Below, one piece after another: positions 16,755-25,430 of a stretch of 64,000 nt of DNA. Made by a program: the position numbers and the translations under genes. The notes beneath the pieces were generated by a model that saw nothing but the letters and a program-made list of their open reading frames with translations, was not told where the DNA came from and did not search any database. Source of the stretch: Rahnella inusitata_A (GTDB lineage Bacteria; Pseudomonadota; Gammaproteobacteria; Enterobacterales; Enterobacteriaceae); contig NZ_CBCPJJ010000009.1 in the NCBI RefSeq assembly GCF_965118895.1, positions 124,001 to 188,000 on the forward strand. Reading direction: 5' to 3'. How positions within the stretch are numbered: the first letter of the stretch is position 1; every line of letters starts with the position of its first letter.

Positions 16755-17742
16755 AGCCTCCCAAGAAAATAAAGTTAAATTGACCGCAGGCCAACGCCTG
16801 GGTCAGGCACGTGAAGAGTTAGGGCTCAGCCATCAGGCCGTTGCAGAACGCCTGTGTCTGAAAGTCTCTACGATTCGCCAAATTGAAGAAGATGCGACGC
16901 CGGCCGATCTCGCGCCGACTTTCCTGCGTGGTTATCTTCGTTCCTATGCCAAACTGGTTCATATCCCGGAAGAAGAGCTCTTAAACCTGATTGGTAAGCA
17001 AGCCCCGATTAAAGTGCCGAAAGTCGCTTCTATGCAGGGTTTCTCTCTCGGTAAGTCTCGCAAAAAACGCGATGGCTGGCTGATGGGCTTTACCTGGCTG
17101 GTGGTATTTGTGGTGATTGGCCTGACCGGTGCATGGTGGTGGCAAAACCATCAGGCGCAGCAGGAAGAAATCGCGACAATGGCCGATCAGTCTACGGCCC
17201 AACTGAATCAGGATAACGGCCAGGGGCAAACTATACCTCTGGGCGGTGGTGACAACGCTAATTCTGCACCGACGACAGAAGATCCCTCTTCTGCGCCTGA
17301 CGCAGCAGCGACGGCACCACAATTACAGAACTCAATTCCTTTGAACACGGCGCAAACGCCAACGGATAACAGCGCACCGGCTTCCTCCGGAACGCCTGCA
17401 GCACAAGCACCTGCTGCGGTATCCACCAGCCAGCCAGCAACGGCTGAGAATGGTCTGCCAACCGGTGATGCACAAACTGCTGCTGCAGGTGCTGATCCGC
17501 AAGCTGTCGCTTTGACATTCAAAGCCGATTGCTGGTTACAGATCGATGACGCGTCAGGTAAAACCTTGTTCAGCGGCATCAAAAAAGGCGGCGAAACCCT
17601 GAGCGTGAAGGGAACTGCACCTTATAAGCTGAAAATCGGCGCACCGGGTGCAGTGGATATTCAATTCCAGGGCAAGCCGGTTGATTTAAGTCGTTTTGTA
17701 AAATCAAGCCGTGTTGCGCGCCTGACTATCGCTGCCGAGTAA
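16744..17742 (+). CDS. rodZ: Cytoskeleton protein RodZ
   Basis: RodZ links MreB to the cell-wall elongation machinery and helps keep the rod shape. It is 332 aa with the family architecture: an N-terminal cytoplasmic helix-turn-helix domain (about 15-85), a basic stretch then one membrane helix (about 115-133, WLMGFTWLVVFVVIGLTGAW), a low-complexity Ala/Pro/Thr/Gln periplasmic linker, and a C-terminal DUF4115 beta domain (from about 258, ADCWLQIDDASG). The order rodZ-ispG-hisS is as in E. coli. Confidence 0.93.
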   Translation: MNTEASQENKVKLTAGQRLGQAREELGLSHQAVAERLCLKVSTIRQIEEDATPADLAPTFLRGYLRSYAKLVHIPEEELLNLIGKQAPIKVPKVASMQGFSLGKSRKKRDGWLMGFTWLVVFVVIGLTGAWWWQNHQAQQEEIATMADQSTAQLNQDNGQGQTIPLGGGDNANSAPTTEDPSSAPDAAATAPQLQNSIPLNTAQTPTDNSAPASSGTPAAQAPAAVSTSQPATAENGLPTGDAQTAAAGADPQAVALTFKADCWLQIDDASGKTLFSGIKKGGETLSVKGTAPYKLKIGAPGAVDIQFQGKPVDLSRFVKSSRVARLTIAAE

Positions 17743-17784
17743 TCGGCAGCTTGTCGGACGATTGCAACGATGGAGAGTGAAGTA

Positions 17785-18906
17785 ATGCATAACCAAGCAC
17801 CCATTACCCGTCGCAAATCAACCCGGATTTATGTCGGCAAGGTGCCTGTAGGTGATGGCGCGCCGATTGCTGTGCAATCGATGACCAACACCCGCACCAC
17901 AGATGTCGCGGCGACGGTCGCCCAGATCAAATCGCTGGAACGCGTGGGCGTCGATATTGTCCGCGTTTCTGTGCCTACCATGGATGCCGCTGAGGCGTTC
18001 AAGCTTATCAAGCAGCAGGTGGATGTTCCGCTCGTTGCTGATATCCATTTTGACTACCGTATCGCGCTGAAAGTGGCTGAATACGGAGTTGATTGCCTGC
18101 GCATTAATCCGGGCAACATCGGTAATGAATCACGCATCCGCTCCGTGGTGGACTGCGCCCGTCACTACAATATTCCTATCCGTATCGGTGTGAACGGTGG
18201 CTCTCTGGAAAAAGATATCCAGGAAAAGTTCGGCGAACCTACGCCGGAAGCGCTGCTGGAATCTGCGATGCGCCATGTCGATATTCTCGACAGACTTAAC
18301 TTTGATCAGTTCAAAGTCAGCGTAAAAGCCTCTGATGTGTTTCTTGCCGTCGAGTCTTATCGTCTTTTGGCGAAGCGTATCGATCAGCCTTTGCATTTGG
18401 GCATCACGGAAGCCGGCGGTTTACGCGCCGGTTCGGTGAAATCTGCCATCGGTCTCGGCCTGCTGTTGTCTGAAGGTATCGGCGACACGTTGCGTATCTC
18501 GCTTGCCGCCGATCCGGTCGAAGAAGTCAAAGTCGGTTTTGATATTCTGAAATCGTTACGCATCCGTTCCCGTGGGATCAACTTTATTGCCTGTCCGACC
18601 TGTTCGCGCCAGGAGTTTGATGTCATCGGCACCGTCAATGCATTAGAGCAGCGTCTGGAAGATTTGATCACGCCAATGGATGTTTCCATCATCGGTTGCG
18701 TGGTGAACGGTCCGGGCGAAGCGCTGGTTTCTACGATTGGCGTCACTGGCGGTCATAATAAAAGCGGTTTCTATGAAGACGGCGTTCGTCAGAGAGATCG
18801 TTTTGATAACGAACTGATGATCGATCAGTTAGAAGCCAAGATCCGCGCCAAAGCGGCGATTATGGATGAGAGTAAACGTATCGTTATCAATCATCTTGAA
18901 AAGTAA
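17785..18906 (+). CDS. ispG: 4-hydroxy-3-methylbut-2-enyl diphosphate synthase (IspG)
   Basis: IspG is the [4Fe-4S] enzyme of the MEP isoprenoid pathway that converts MEcPP to HMBPP using flavodoxin. It is 373 aa, and closely matches E. coli. Cluster cysteines lie in FIACPTCSRQEFDV and IIGCVVNGPGEA. The ATG at 17785 (MHNQAPITRRKSTRIYVG) is the E. coli start, with GGAGAGTGAAG before it. It is essential and Fe-S dependent. Confidence 0.96.
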   Translation: MHNQAPITRRKSTRIYVGKVPVGDGAPIAVQSMTNTRTTDVAATVAQIKSLERVGVDIVRVSVPTMDAAEAFKLIKQQVDVPLVADIHFDYRIALKVAEYGVDCLRINPGNIGNESRIRSVVDCARHYNIPIRIGVNGGSLEKDIQEKFGEPTPEALLESAMRHVDILDRLNFDQFKVSVKASDVFLAVESYRLLAKRIDQPLHLGITEAGGLRAGSVKSAIGLGLLLSEGIGDTLRISLAADPVEEVKVGFDILKSLRIRSRGINFIACPTCSRQEFDVIGTVNALEQRLEDLITPMDVSIIGCVVNGPGEALVSTIGVTGGHNKSGFYEDGVRQRDRFDNELMIDQLEAKIRAKAAIMDESKRIVINHLEK

Positions 18907-18974
18907 CATCGGTTGCGGGCGTCAGAGTAAGCCCGCATTATATTGAACCCGACAGGGGTGATGGCGTCTGTGCG

Positions 18975-19004
18975 TTGAACCGCAGACCACAAACCCCCTA
19001 TAAT
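18975..19004 (+). promoter_or_regulatory. Probable hisS promoter
   Basis: TTGAAC is followed after 18 bp by a perfect TATAAT, 36 bp before the hisS start. Confidence 0.6.
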
Positions 19005-19039
19005 CGGGTTCATTTTTTATAAAACGATAGAGAACTGAC

Positions 19040-20314
19040 GTGGCAAAGAATATCCAGGCCATTCGCGGCATGAACGACTACCTGCCGGAAGACACCGCGC
19101 TGTGGCAGCGTATCGAAGGTACTTTGAAACAGGTACTCGGTGGTTACGGCTACAGCGAAATCCGTATGCCGATTGTAGAGCAGACCCCATTGTTTAAACG
19201 CGCTATCGGTGAAGTGACCGATGTCGTGGAAAAAGAAATGTACACCTTTGAGGATCGCAACGGTGAAAGCCTGACGCTGCGCCCTGAAGGGACGGCTGGC
19301 TGTGTGCGCGCCGGTATCGAGCATGGTCTGCTGTACAATCAGGAACAACGTCTGTGGTACATCGGCCCGATGTTCCGCTACGAGCGTCCGCAAAAAGGAC
19401 GCTATCGTCAGTTTAATCAGTTGGGTGTCGAAGTCTTCGGTCTGCAAGGCCCGGATATTGATGCTGAACTGATCCTGCTGAGCGCCCGCTGGTGGCGTGC
19501 GTTGGGCATCTCCGAGCACGTAACGCTGGAACTGAACTCTATCGGTTCACTGGAAGCCCGCGCGAACTATCGTGACGCACTGGTAGCTTTCCTTGAGCAG
19601 CATAAAGACAAGCTGGATGAAGACTGCAAACGTCGTATGTACAGTAATCCTCTGCGTGTTCTGGATTCCAAAAATCCGGACATTCAGACGCTACTGAACG
19701 ATGCGCCAGAGCTCGGTGACTATCTTGATGATGAATCAAGAGAACACTTTGCAGGTCTGTGTGAACTTTTAGAGCAGTCTGGTATCCCATATACGATTAA
19801 TCAGCGACTTGTGCGCGGTCTGGATTATTACAACCGCACCGTGTTCGAGTGGGTAACCAGCAGTCTGGGCTCACAGGGTACCGTGTGTGCGGGTGGCCGT
19901 TACGACGGGCTGGTAGAACAATTGGGCGGTCGTGCGACACCTGCCGTCGGTTTTGCGATGGGGCTTGAGCGTCTGGTATTACTGGTTCAGGCCGTAAACC
20001 CGGACTTCAAAGCACCTGCGACGGTAGATGCTTACGTTATTTCTTCCGGCGCGGGTACACAAGGTGTAGCCATGAAACTGGCTGAAACGCTGCGTGATGC
20101 CATGCCGGAACTGAAAGTGATGACGAATTACGGTGGCGGCAACTTCAAGAAGCAATTCGCCCGTGCTGATAAATGGGGTGCGCGCGTTGCCCTGGTATTA
20201 GGCGAAGATGAAGTCGCTAACCAGCAGGTTGTAGTCAAAGACCTGCAAACTGGAACACAAGAAACGCTGACGCACAGTGAAGTTGCTGGGCGTCTGGCTT
20301 CGATGTTGGGTTAA
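19040..20314 (+). CDS. hisS: Histidine-tRNA ligase
   Basis: This is the class II histidyl-tRNA synthetase of 424 aa. Class II motif 2 (YIGPMFRYERPQKGRYRQFNQ) and the histidine-binding motifs LVRGLDYYNRTVFE and GGRYDGL are present. The start is GTG at 19040 (MAKNIQAIRGMNDYLP as in E. coli). It is followed after 13 bp by yfgM. Confidence 0.97.
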   Translation: MAKNIQAIRGMNDYLPEDTALWQRIEGTLKQVLGGYGYSEIRMPIVEQTPLFKRAIGEVTDVVEKEMYTFEDRNGESLTLRPEGTAGCVRAGIEHGLLYNQEQRLWYIGPMFRYERPQKGRYRQFNQLGVEVFGLQGPDIDAELILLSARWWRALGISEHVTLELNSIGSLEARANYRDALVAFLEQHKDKLDEDCKRRMYSNPLRVLDSKNPDIQTLLNDAPELGDYLDDESREHFAGLCELLEQSGIPYTINQRLVRGLDYYNRTVFEWVTSSLGSQGTVCAGGRYDGLVEQLGGRATPAVGFAMGLERLVLLVQAVNPDFKAPATVDAYVISSGAGTQGVAMKLAETLRDAMPELKVMTNYGGGNFKKQFARADKWGARVALVLGEDEVANQQVVVKDLQTGTQETLTHSEVAGRLASMLG

Positions 20315-20327
20315 GGAGAAGGACACT

Positions 20328-20948
20328 GTGGAAGTCTATACCACTGAGAATGAACAGGTTGATGCTGTACGTCGCTTCTTTGCCGAAAACGGTAAAGCGC
20401 TGGCCATTGGCGTTGTTCTGGGTATTGTAGCCCTGGGCGGCTGGCGTTTCTGGCAGAGCCATCAGGACTCTGCCCTGACGGAAGCTTCTGCGTCTTTCCA
20501 GAAAGCTAATCAGGCAATGGCCAGCAAAAATGCGCAAGGCGTGGCCGAGCTCGAGAAGTTTGCTCAGAGCAATGACAACAATTACGGTGTGTTTGCCGCT
20601 CTGCAACTGGCCGATCACTTTGTCGAAACGAAAGATTTCGCCAATGCTGAAAAGCAGTTAACGCAGGCGCAGGGGCAGGCCAAAGAAGACAATTTACGCT
20701 CGCTGGTGAATTTACGTCTGGCACGTGTCCAGATGCAGCAAGGCAAATTTGATGATGCACTCAAAACGTTAGACGGCGTGAAGGGTGAAGGCTGGGCAGC
20801 AATGCAGCAAGGCATCCGTGGTGATGTTCTGCTCGCTAAAGGCGATGCGAAAGGGGCTCGTGATGCCTTCAGCAAAGGTCTGGAATCTAAACCCTCTCAA
20901 ACGCTGCAAACGATGCTGCGTATGAAATTGAACAACTTAGCCAGCTAA
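20328..20948 (+). CDS. yfgM: YfgM, membrane-anchored TPR protein of the PpiD complex
   Basis: YfgM is an inner-membrane protein that associates with PpiD and the Sec translocon and helps periplasmic folding. From GTG at 20328 it is 206 aa, the E. coli length. It has a short cytoplasmic N-terminus (EVYTTENEQVDAVRRFF), one membrane helix at about 24-40 (ALAIGVVLGIVALGGW) and a periplasmic TPR-like domain. A longer in-frame start at 20277 lies inside hisS and is rejected; GGAGAAGG precedes the GTG. Confidence 0.92.
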   Translation: MEVYTTENEQVDAVRRFFAENGKALAIGVVLGIVALGGWRFWQSHQDSALTEASASFQKANQAMASKNAQGVAELEKFAQSNDNNYGVFAALQLADHFVETKDFANAEKQLTQAQGQAKEDNLRSLVNLRLARVQMQQGKFDDALKTLDGVKGEGWAAMQQGIRGDVLLAKGDAKGARDAFSKGLESKPSQTLQTMLRMKLNNLAS

Positions 20949-20959
20949 GGGGAACCCCG

Positions 20960-22141
20960 ATGCAATTGCGTAAAACACTCTTGGTAGGATGGGTTTCTGT
21001 TGCCCTGCTGAGTGGCTGTTCATTGTTTAACAGCGAAGAAGATGTCGTCAAAATGTCCCCGCTGCCAAAAGTTGAGAATCAATTTACTCCGACGAAAGTC
21101 TGGAGCAAATCCGTAGGCGATGGCGTAGGTGATTTTTACTCCCATCTGCGTCCGGCCTGGCAGGACAGCACCATTTACGCAGCCGATCGTTTTGGCATTG
21201 TGAAAGCGCTGGATGCTGACAGCGGTAAAGAAAAATGGAGTGTTAACCTGTCTGAAAAAACTGGTTTCCTCTCCAGCAATCGTTCGGCACAGCTTTCCGG
21301 CGGCCTGACCGTTTCCGGCGGCCATGTGTACGTCGGCAGTGAAAAAGCGGTGGTTTATGCGCTGAATACTGAAGATGGCACCGTGGCATGGCAGACCAAA
21401 GTGGCGGGCGAAGCATTGTCCCGTCCTGTGGTCAGCGATGGTTTAGTGCTGGTACACACTGGCAACGGTATGTTGCAGGGTCTGAGCGAGTCTGATGGTA
21501 AAATCCAGTGGACCGCTAACCTCGATATGCCGACGCTGTCTCTGCGCGGTGAATCTGCCCCGGCGGTTGCCTTCGGTGCAGCCATTGTCGGCGGTGATAA
21601 CGGCCGCGTCAGCGCCGTGCTGATGAAAGAAGGTCAGCTGATCTGGCAGCAGCGTATTTCACAAACCACCGGTACGACTGAAATCGACCGTCTGAGTGAT
21701 GTGGACACCACACCGGTTATCGTTGATGGCGTTGTTTATGCGCTGGCTTACAACGGCAATCTGGTGGCGATGGATCTGCGTTCTGGTCAGGTGATGTGGA
21801 AACGTGATGTCGGCTCTGTGAATGACATCATCGTCGATGCGGGTCGTATCTACATGGTCGATCAGGATGACCGTGTGATGGCGCTGGATACGCAGGGCGG
21901 CGTGAGCCTGTGGCGTCAAAGTGATCTGTTGCACCGCAATCTTACCGCGCCAGTGCTGTATAATGGGTATATCGTAGTCGGTGATTCAGAAGGCTATCTG
22001 CACTGGATCAACACCACGGACGGTCGTTTCGTTGCTCAGCAGAAAGTCGACAGTGATGGCTTCCTGAGTGCGCCGATTGTGGCAAGCGACAAGCTGGTGG
22101 TACAAGCGAAAGGTGGCGAAGTCTACTCCTTCACCCGCTAA
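20960..22141 (+). CDS. bamB: Outer-membrane assembly lipoprotein BamB
   Basis: BamB is the eight-bladed beta-propeller lipoprotein of the BAM complex, which inserts outer-membrane beta-barrel proteins. It is 393 aa. The lipobox LLSGC places the modified cysteine at residue 20. PQQ-like propeller repeats follow, for example ADRFGIVKALDADSGKEKW and GEYLHW-type blades. It is 11 bp after yfgM and likely cotranscribed. Confidence 0.96.
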   Translation: MQLRKTLLVGWVSVALLSGCSLFNSEEDVVKMSPLPKVENQFTPTKVWSKSVGDGVGDFYSHLRPAWQDSTIYAADRFGIVKALDADSGKEKWSVNLSEKTGFLSSNRSAQLSGGLTVSGGHVYVGSEKAVVYALNTEDGTVAWQTKVAGEALSRPVVSDGLVLVHTGNGMLQGLSESDGKIQWTANLDMPTLSLRGESAPAVAFGAAIVGGDNGRVSAVLMKEGQLIWQQRISQTTGTTEIDRLSDVDTTPVIVDGVVYALAYNGNLVAMDLRSGQVMWKRDVGSVNDIIVDAGRIYMVDQDDRVMALDTQGGVSLWRQSDLLHRNLTAPVLYNGYIVVGDSEGYLHWINTTDGRFVAQQKVDSDGFLSAPIVASDKLVVQAKGGEVYSFTR

Positions 22142-22189
22142 AACCGCGCCCGGCGTCTGGCCCTGAGATCGTTTGATCACGGGCTTAAA

Positions 22190-22222
22190 AACGGCTCCTG
22201 AATTGCTCAGGGGCCGTTTCGT
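22190..22222 (+). terminator. Hairpin after bamB
   Basis: An imperfect stem (ACGGCTCCTGA with TCAGGGGCCGT) is followed by TTCGTATTC. The U-tract is weak, so some readthrough toward der is likely. Confidence 0.5.
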
Positions 22223-22350
22223 ATTCTGAAAACCGTGCAATTTGAAATCTGGATTGCGCTGTAACAAATTGAATTATAGCTGTTTGTCCGAAACAGAAGG
22301 GCAACAGACTATTTGCGTTTAGCTATAAATAAAAACACTGAGGCTTCAAA

Positions 22351-23835
22351 ATGATACCTGTCGTTGCGCTTGTTGGGCGCCCGAATGTGGGTAAATCCAC
22401 TTTATTTAACCGTTTGACCAAGACGCGTGACGCGCTGGTTGCGGATTTCCCGGGGCTAACGCGTGACCGCAAGTATGGTCGTGCTGAGATTGAGGGTAAT
22501 GAATTCATCATCGTGGATACCGGCGGTATAGACGGTACCGAAGATGGTGTTGAAACCCGTATGGCTGGCCAGTCTCTGCTGGCTATCGAAGAAGCGGACA
22601 TCGTTCTGTTCATGGTCGATGCGCGCGCGGGCCTGATGCCTGCCGATCAGGGCATTGCCCAGCATCTTCGCAGCCGTGAAAAAGCGACTTTCCTGGTGGC
22701 GAACAAAACTGACGGTATTGACCCCGACAGCGCCGTCGGTGACTTCTACTCACTCGGTTTAGGCGAAGTCTACCCTATCGCGGCCTCGCATGGCCGTGGT
22801 GTGGCACAATTGATTGAGCACGTACTGGTACCGTTCGTTGGGGCTAAACCTGAAGAAGTCGAACTGACCGAAGAAGAGGCTAACGCCGCTTACTGGGCAG
22901 AGCAGGAAGCCACCGGTGATGAAATCCCGGAAGACGAAGAAGACGATTTCGATCCGCAATCTTTGCCAATCAAACTGGCTATTGTCGGGCGTCCGAACGT
23001 GGGTAAGTCCACACTGACTAACCGCATTTTGGGCGAAGAGCGCGTCGTGGTTTACGACATGCCGGGTACCACCCGCGACAGTATTTATATCCCGATGGTG
23101 CGCGACGAACGTGAATACGTTCTGATCGACACCGCCGGTGTGCGTAAGCGCGGTAAAGTTACCGAAACTGTTGAAAAATTCTCCGTCATTAAAACCCTGA
23201 AGGCAATTGAAGACGCGAACGTCGTGATGCTGGTGATTGATGCCCGCGACGGTATCTCCGATCAGGATCTTTCGCTGTTAGGCTTCATCCTCAACAGCGG
23301 GCGCTCACTGCTGATTGTGGTGAATAAATGGGATGGCATGAGTGAGGAAGCGCGTGCTCAGGTGAAAGATCAGCTGGATCTGCGCCTTGGCTTCGTCGAC
23401 TTCGCGCGTATTCACTTTATCTCTGCTCTGCACGGCAGCGGCGTGGGTAACCTGTTCGAATCCGTGATTGAAGCCTACACTTGCGCGACCACGCGCGTCA
23501 GCACTTCTATGCTGACCCGTATCATGCAGATGGCTGCTGACGATCACCAGCCTCCGCTGGTAAACGGTCGTCGTGTGAAACTGAAATATGCCCACGCCGG
23601 GGGTTATAACCCGCCAATCGTGGTGATCCACGGAAATCAGGTGAAAGATCTGGCTGATTCTTACAAGCGCTATCTGATGAACTACTTCCGTCGTTCACTG
23701 AAAGTGATGGGTACGCCGATCCGCATCCAGTTCAAAGAGGGTGAGAACCCTTATGAAGGCAAGAAAAACACGCTGTCACCACATCAGCAGCGTAAGCGCA
23801 GACGCCTGCTGCAGCACCTGAAAAACAAATCCTAA
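22351..23835 (+). CDS. der: Ribosome-assembly GTPase Der (EngA)
   Basis: Der is an essential GTPase in 50S subunit maturation with two G domains in tandem. It is 494 aa. P-loops are GRPNVGKST at about 8-16 and again at about 213-221, each with DTGGI/DTAGV G3 and NKTD/NKWD G4 motifs. An acidic linker (about 170-205) and a C-terminal KH-like domain with basic tail (KKNTLSPHQQRKRRRLLQ) follow. Confidence 0.97.
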   Translation: MIPVVALVGRPNVGKSTLFNRLTKTRDALVADFPGLTRDRKYGRAEIEGNEFIIVDTGGIDGTEDGVETRMAGQSLLAIEEADIVLFMVDARAGLMPADQGIAQHLRSREKATFLVANKTDGIDPDSAVGDFYSLGLGEVYPIAASHGRGVAQLIEHVLVPFVGAKPEEVELTEEEANAAYWAEQEATGDEIPEDEEDDFDPQSLPIKLAIVGRPNVGKSTLTNRILGEERVVVYDMPGTTRDSIYIPMVRDEREYVLIDTAGVRKRGKVTETVEKFSVIKTLKAIEDANVVMLVIDARDGISDQDLSLLGFILNSGRSLLIVVNKWDGMSEEARAQVKDQLDLRLGFVDFARIHFISALHGSGVGNLFESVIEAYTCATTRVSTSMLTRIMQMAADDHQPPLVNGRRVKLKYAHAGGYNPPIVVIHGNQVKDLADSYKRYLMNYFRRSLKVMGTPIRIQFKEGENPYEGKKNTLSPHQQRKRRRLLQHLKNKS

Positions 23836-23840
23836 AACTG

Positions 23841-23873
23841 ATGGGGTGCATGAAAATGTACCCCATTTTTTTG
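23841..23873 (+). terminator. der terminator
   Basis: ATGGGGTGCA pairs with TGTACCCCAT around a short loop and is followed by seven T. Confidence 0.88.
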
Positions 23874-23901
23874 TCTCAATTTTGCGCGAGGAGTTGGCTG
23901 G

Positions 23902-24858
23902 ATGTTCTGGCAGACCTGGAGTTTTGCATTTGGCGTCACGGTACCTAATTTATTAATTTTGTTGTTGGGCATGGTGCTGCGCCGTACTGGCCTGATGGAC
24001 GATAGTTTTAATGAGAAAGCCAGCCGGTTAGTTTTCAATATCGCGTTACCTTGCCTGCTCTTTTTCAGCGTGGCGCAGGGGCATGATTCTTCAGGTTCCA
24101 ATCTGCCGCTGGCCATTTACGGTGGTGTCGCGACGGTTATTTCTTTCCTGCTGCTGGAACTGGTGGCGCTAAAACTGGTGAAAGATCCGCGTGAGCGTGG
24201 CATTTTTGTTCAGGGAGGATTTCGCGCTAATACCGGAATTGCGGGGCTGGCTTACGCTTCGCTGGCGTTTGGCAGCGAAGGGATCGCGCTCGGTTCGATG
24301 TACCTGGCGGTGACGGTGATTCTGTTTAACGTCCTGTCGGTGATCACGCTGACGCGCAGCCTGAAGGGCGGGCAGGGCAAACGTATCGGGATAAAGCCGA
24401 TTTTATACGGCGTAGTAACCAATCCGCTGATCATTGGTCTGGTGCTCGGGCTGATCTTCCAGCATAGCCATTTGCCGATGCCAGCTACCCTTGCCAGCAC
24501 TGGCGCGTTTATCTCCGGCATGGCTCTGCCGCTGGCGATGTTGTGCGCGGGTGCCAGCCTCGACTGGCGGGCAATGTTTCGCAGTTCAAACGTCGCAGCC
24601 TGGTCATCGGCTTCGCGTGTGATATTCGTTCCGGCGCTGATGACTGCCGGCGCCTGGGCGTTTGGTTTTCGCGATGCGGCGCTTGGCGTCATCTTTCTGT
24701 TTTCCTGCACACCAACGGCGGCGGGCAGTTATGTCATGACCCGCGCGATGGGCGGCAACGCGACGCTGGCGGCGAACATTATTGCCGTCACCACGCTGGG
24801 ATCATTTTTCACCACCGCGCTCGGCCTGTATTTATTGCGAACGCTGGGCGTTATTTAG
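23902..24858 (+). CDS. AEC-family (auxin efflux carrier-like) transporter
   Basis: This is a 318-aa integral membrane protein with about ten hydrophobic segments. It belongs to the AEC/BART family (E. coli YfdV, Klebsiella MdcF malonate transporter). Family features are FNIALPCLLFFSVAQ in helix 2, FRANTGIAGLAYASLAFG and the C-terminal FSCTPTAAGSYVMTRAMGGN. The substrate is unknown; organic acids are common in the family. It is not present between der and yfgJ in E. coli. It is 12 bp before yfgJ and probably cotranscribed with it. Confidence 0.82.
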   Translation: MFWQTWSFAFGVTVPNLLILLLGMVLRRTGLMDDSFNEKASRLVFNIALPCLLFFSVAQGHDSSGSNLPLAIYGGVATVISFLLLELVALKLVKDPRERGIFVQGGFRANTGIAGLAYASLAFGSEGIALGSMYLAVTVILFNVLSVITLTRSLKGGQGKRIGIKPILYGVVTNPLIIGLVLGLIFQHSHLPMPATLASTGAFISGMALPLAMLCAGASLDWRAMFRSSNVAAWSSASRVIFVPALMTAGAWAFGFRDAALGVIFLFSCTPTAAGSYVMTRAMGGNATLAANIIAVTTLGSFFTTALGLYLLRTLGVI

Positions 24859-24870
24859 AGGAGAAATACG

Positions 24871-25101
24871 ATGGATGCCTGTTGTCCGGTTTGCGACCAG
24901 CCGATGAGCTGGGTGAGCGGTCACTTTCGATGTGAAACATGTCAGACAGAGTATCAGCAAACAGCGTTATGCCCGGATTGTCAGCAGCCGTTGCAGGAAC
25001 TAAAAGCCTGCGGAGCGGTGGATTATATCTGCCAAAACGGGCATGGGATGATTTCTAAAAAGCGGGTGATATTTACGTACACCCCTTACTCAGAAGGGTG
25101 A
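24871..25101 (+). CDS. yfgJ: Zinc-ribbon protein YfgJ
   Basis: A 76-aa cytoplasmic protein with cysteine pairs typical of zinc ribbons: CPVCDQ, CETCQ, CPDCQQ and CQNGH. It matches E. coli YfgJ (DUF1407), whose function is unknown. In E. coli it lies between der and xseA; here about 6.5 kb of accessory genes separates it from xseA. Its 3' end overlaps the convergent emfourin gene by 16 bp. Confidence 0.85.
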   Translation: MDACCPVCDQPMSWVSGHFRCETCQTEYQQTALCPDCQQPLQELKACGAVDYICQNGHGMISKKRVIFTYTPYSEG

Positions 25102-25430
25102 TCGTCGGGCTGGGCCTGTTTCCATAAATTCACCAGTTCTTCCGGCGCTTCGGTTTCCGGAATGATCACCACCAGACTGGCCGTATGCTCCGCCGACGCA
25201 AAGTAAATCTCGATGCGGAAATAACGCTGGTCTCCATGACCGGCGTTTTCTTTTTCCTGGGCATAGAGCATCGCCTGGTTGATAAGTTGACAGAGTTGCT
25301 GCCGCTTATCATCGCTCATGTCTGAAAGCTCAACCCTTCGCGGCCCGCTGAGTTTAGGAATAAACGCGATACCACCTTCACGGTAAATCTCGATAACCGC
25401 ATTACTTTCCAGCGACTCTAAAGGTTTCAT
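25086..25430 (-). CDS. Emfourin-type inhibitor of protealysin
   Basis: This 114-aa protein is encoded directly after a protealysin gene, as the inhibitor emfourin is in Serratia proteamaculans. Emfourin binds protealysin-like M4 proteases tightly. The sequence has an N-terminal beta-rich segment (VIEIYREGGIAFIPKLSGPRRVEL) and a C-terminal FRIEIYF...LVVIIPETEAPEEL portion typical of the family. No signal peptide. Its ATG directly abuts the protease stop codon, so translation is likely coupled. The assignment rests on linkage and sequence likeness. Confidence 0.82.
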   Translation of the reverse strand: MKPLESLESNAVIEIYREGGIAFIPKLSGPRRVELSDMSDDKRQQLCQLINQAMLYAQEKENAGHGDQRYFRIEIYFASAEHTASLVVIIPETEAPEELVNLWKQAQPDDHPSE

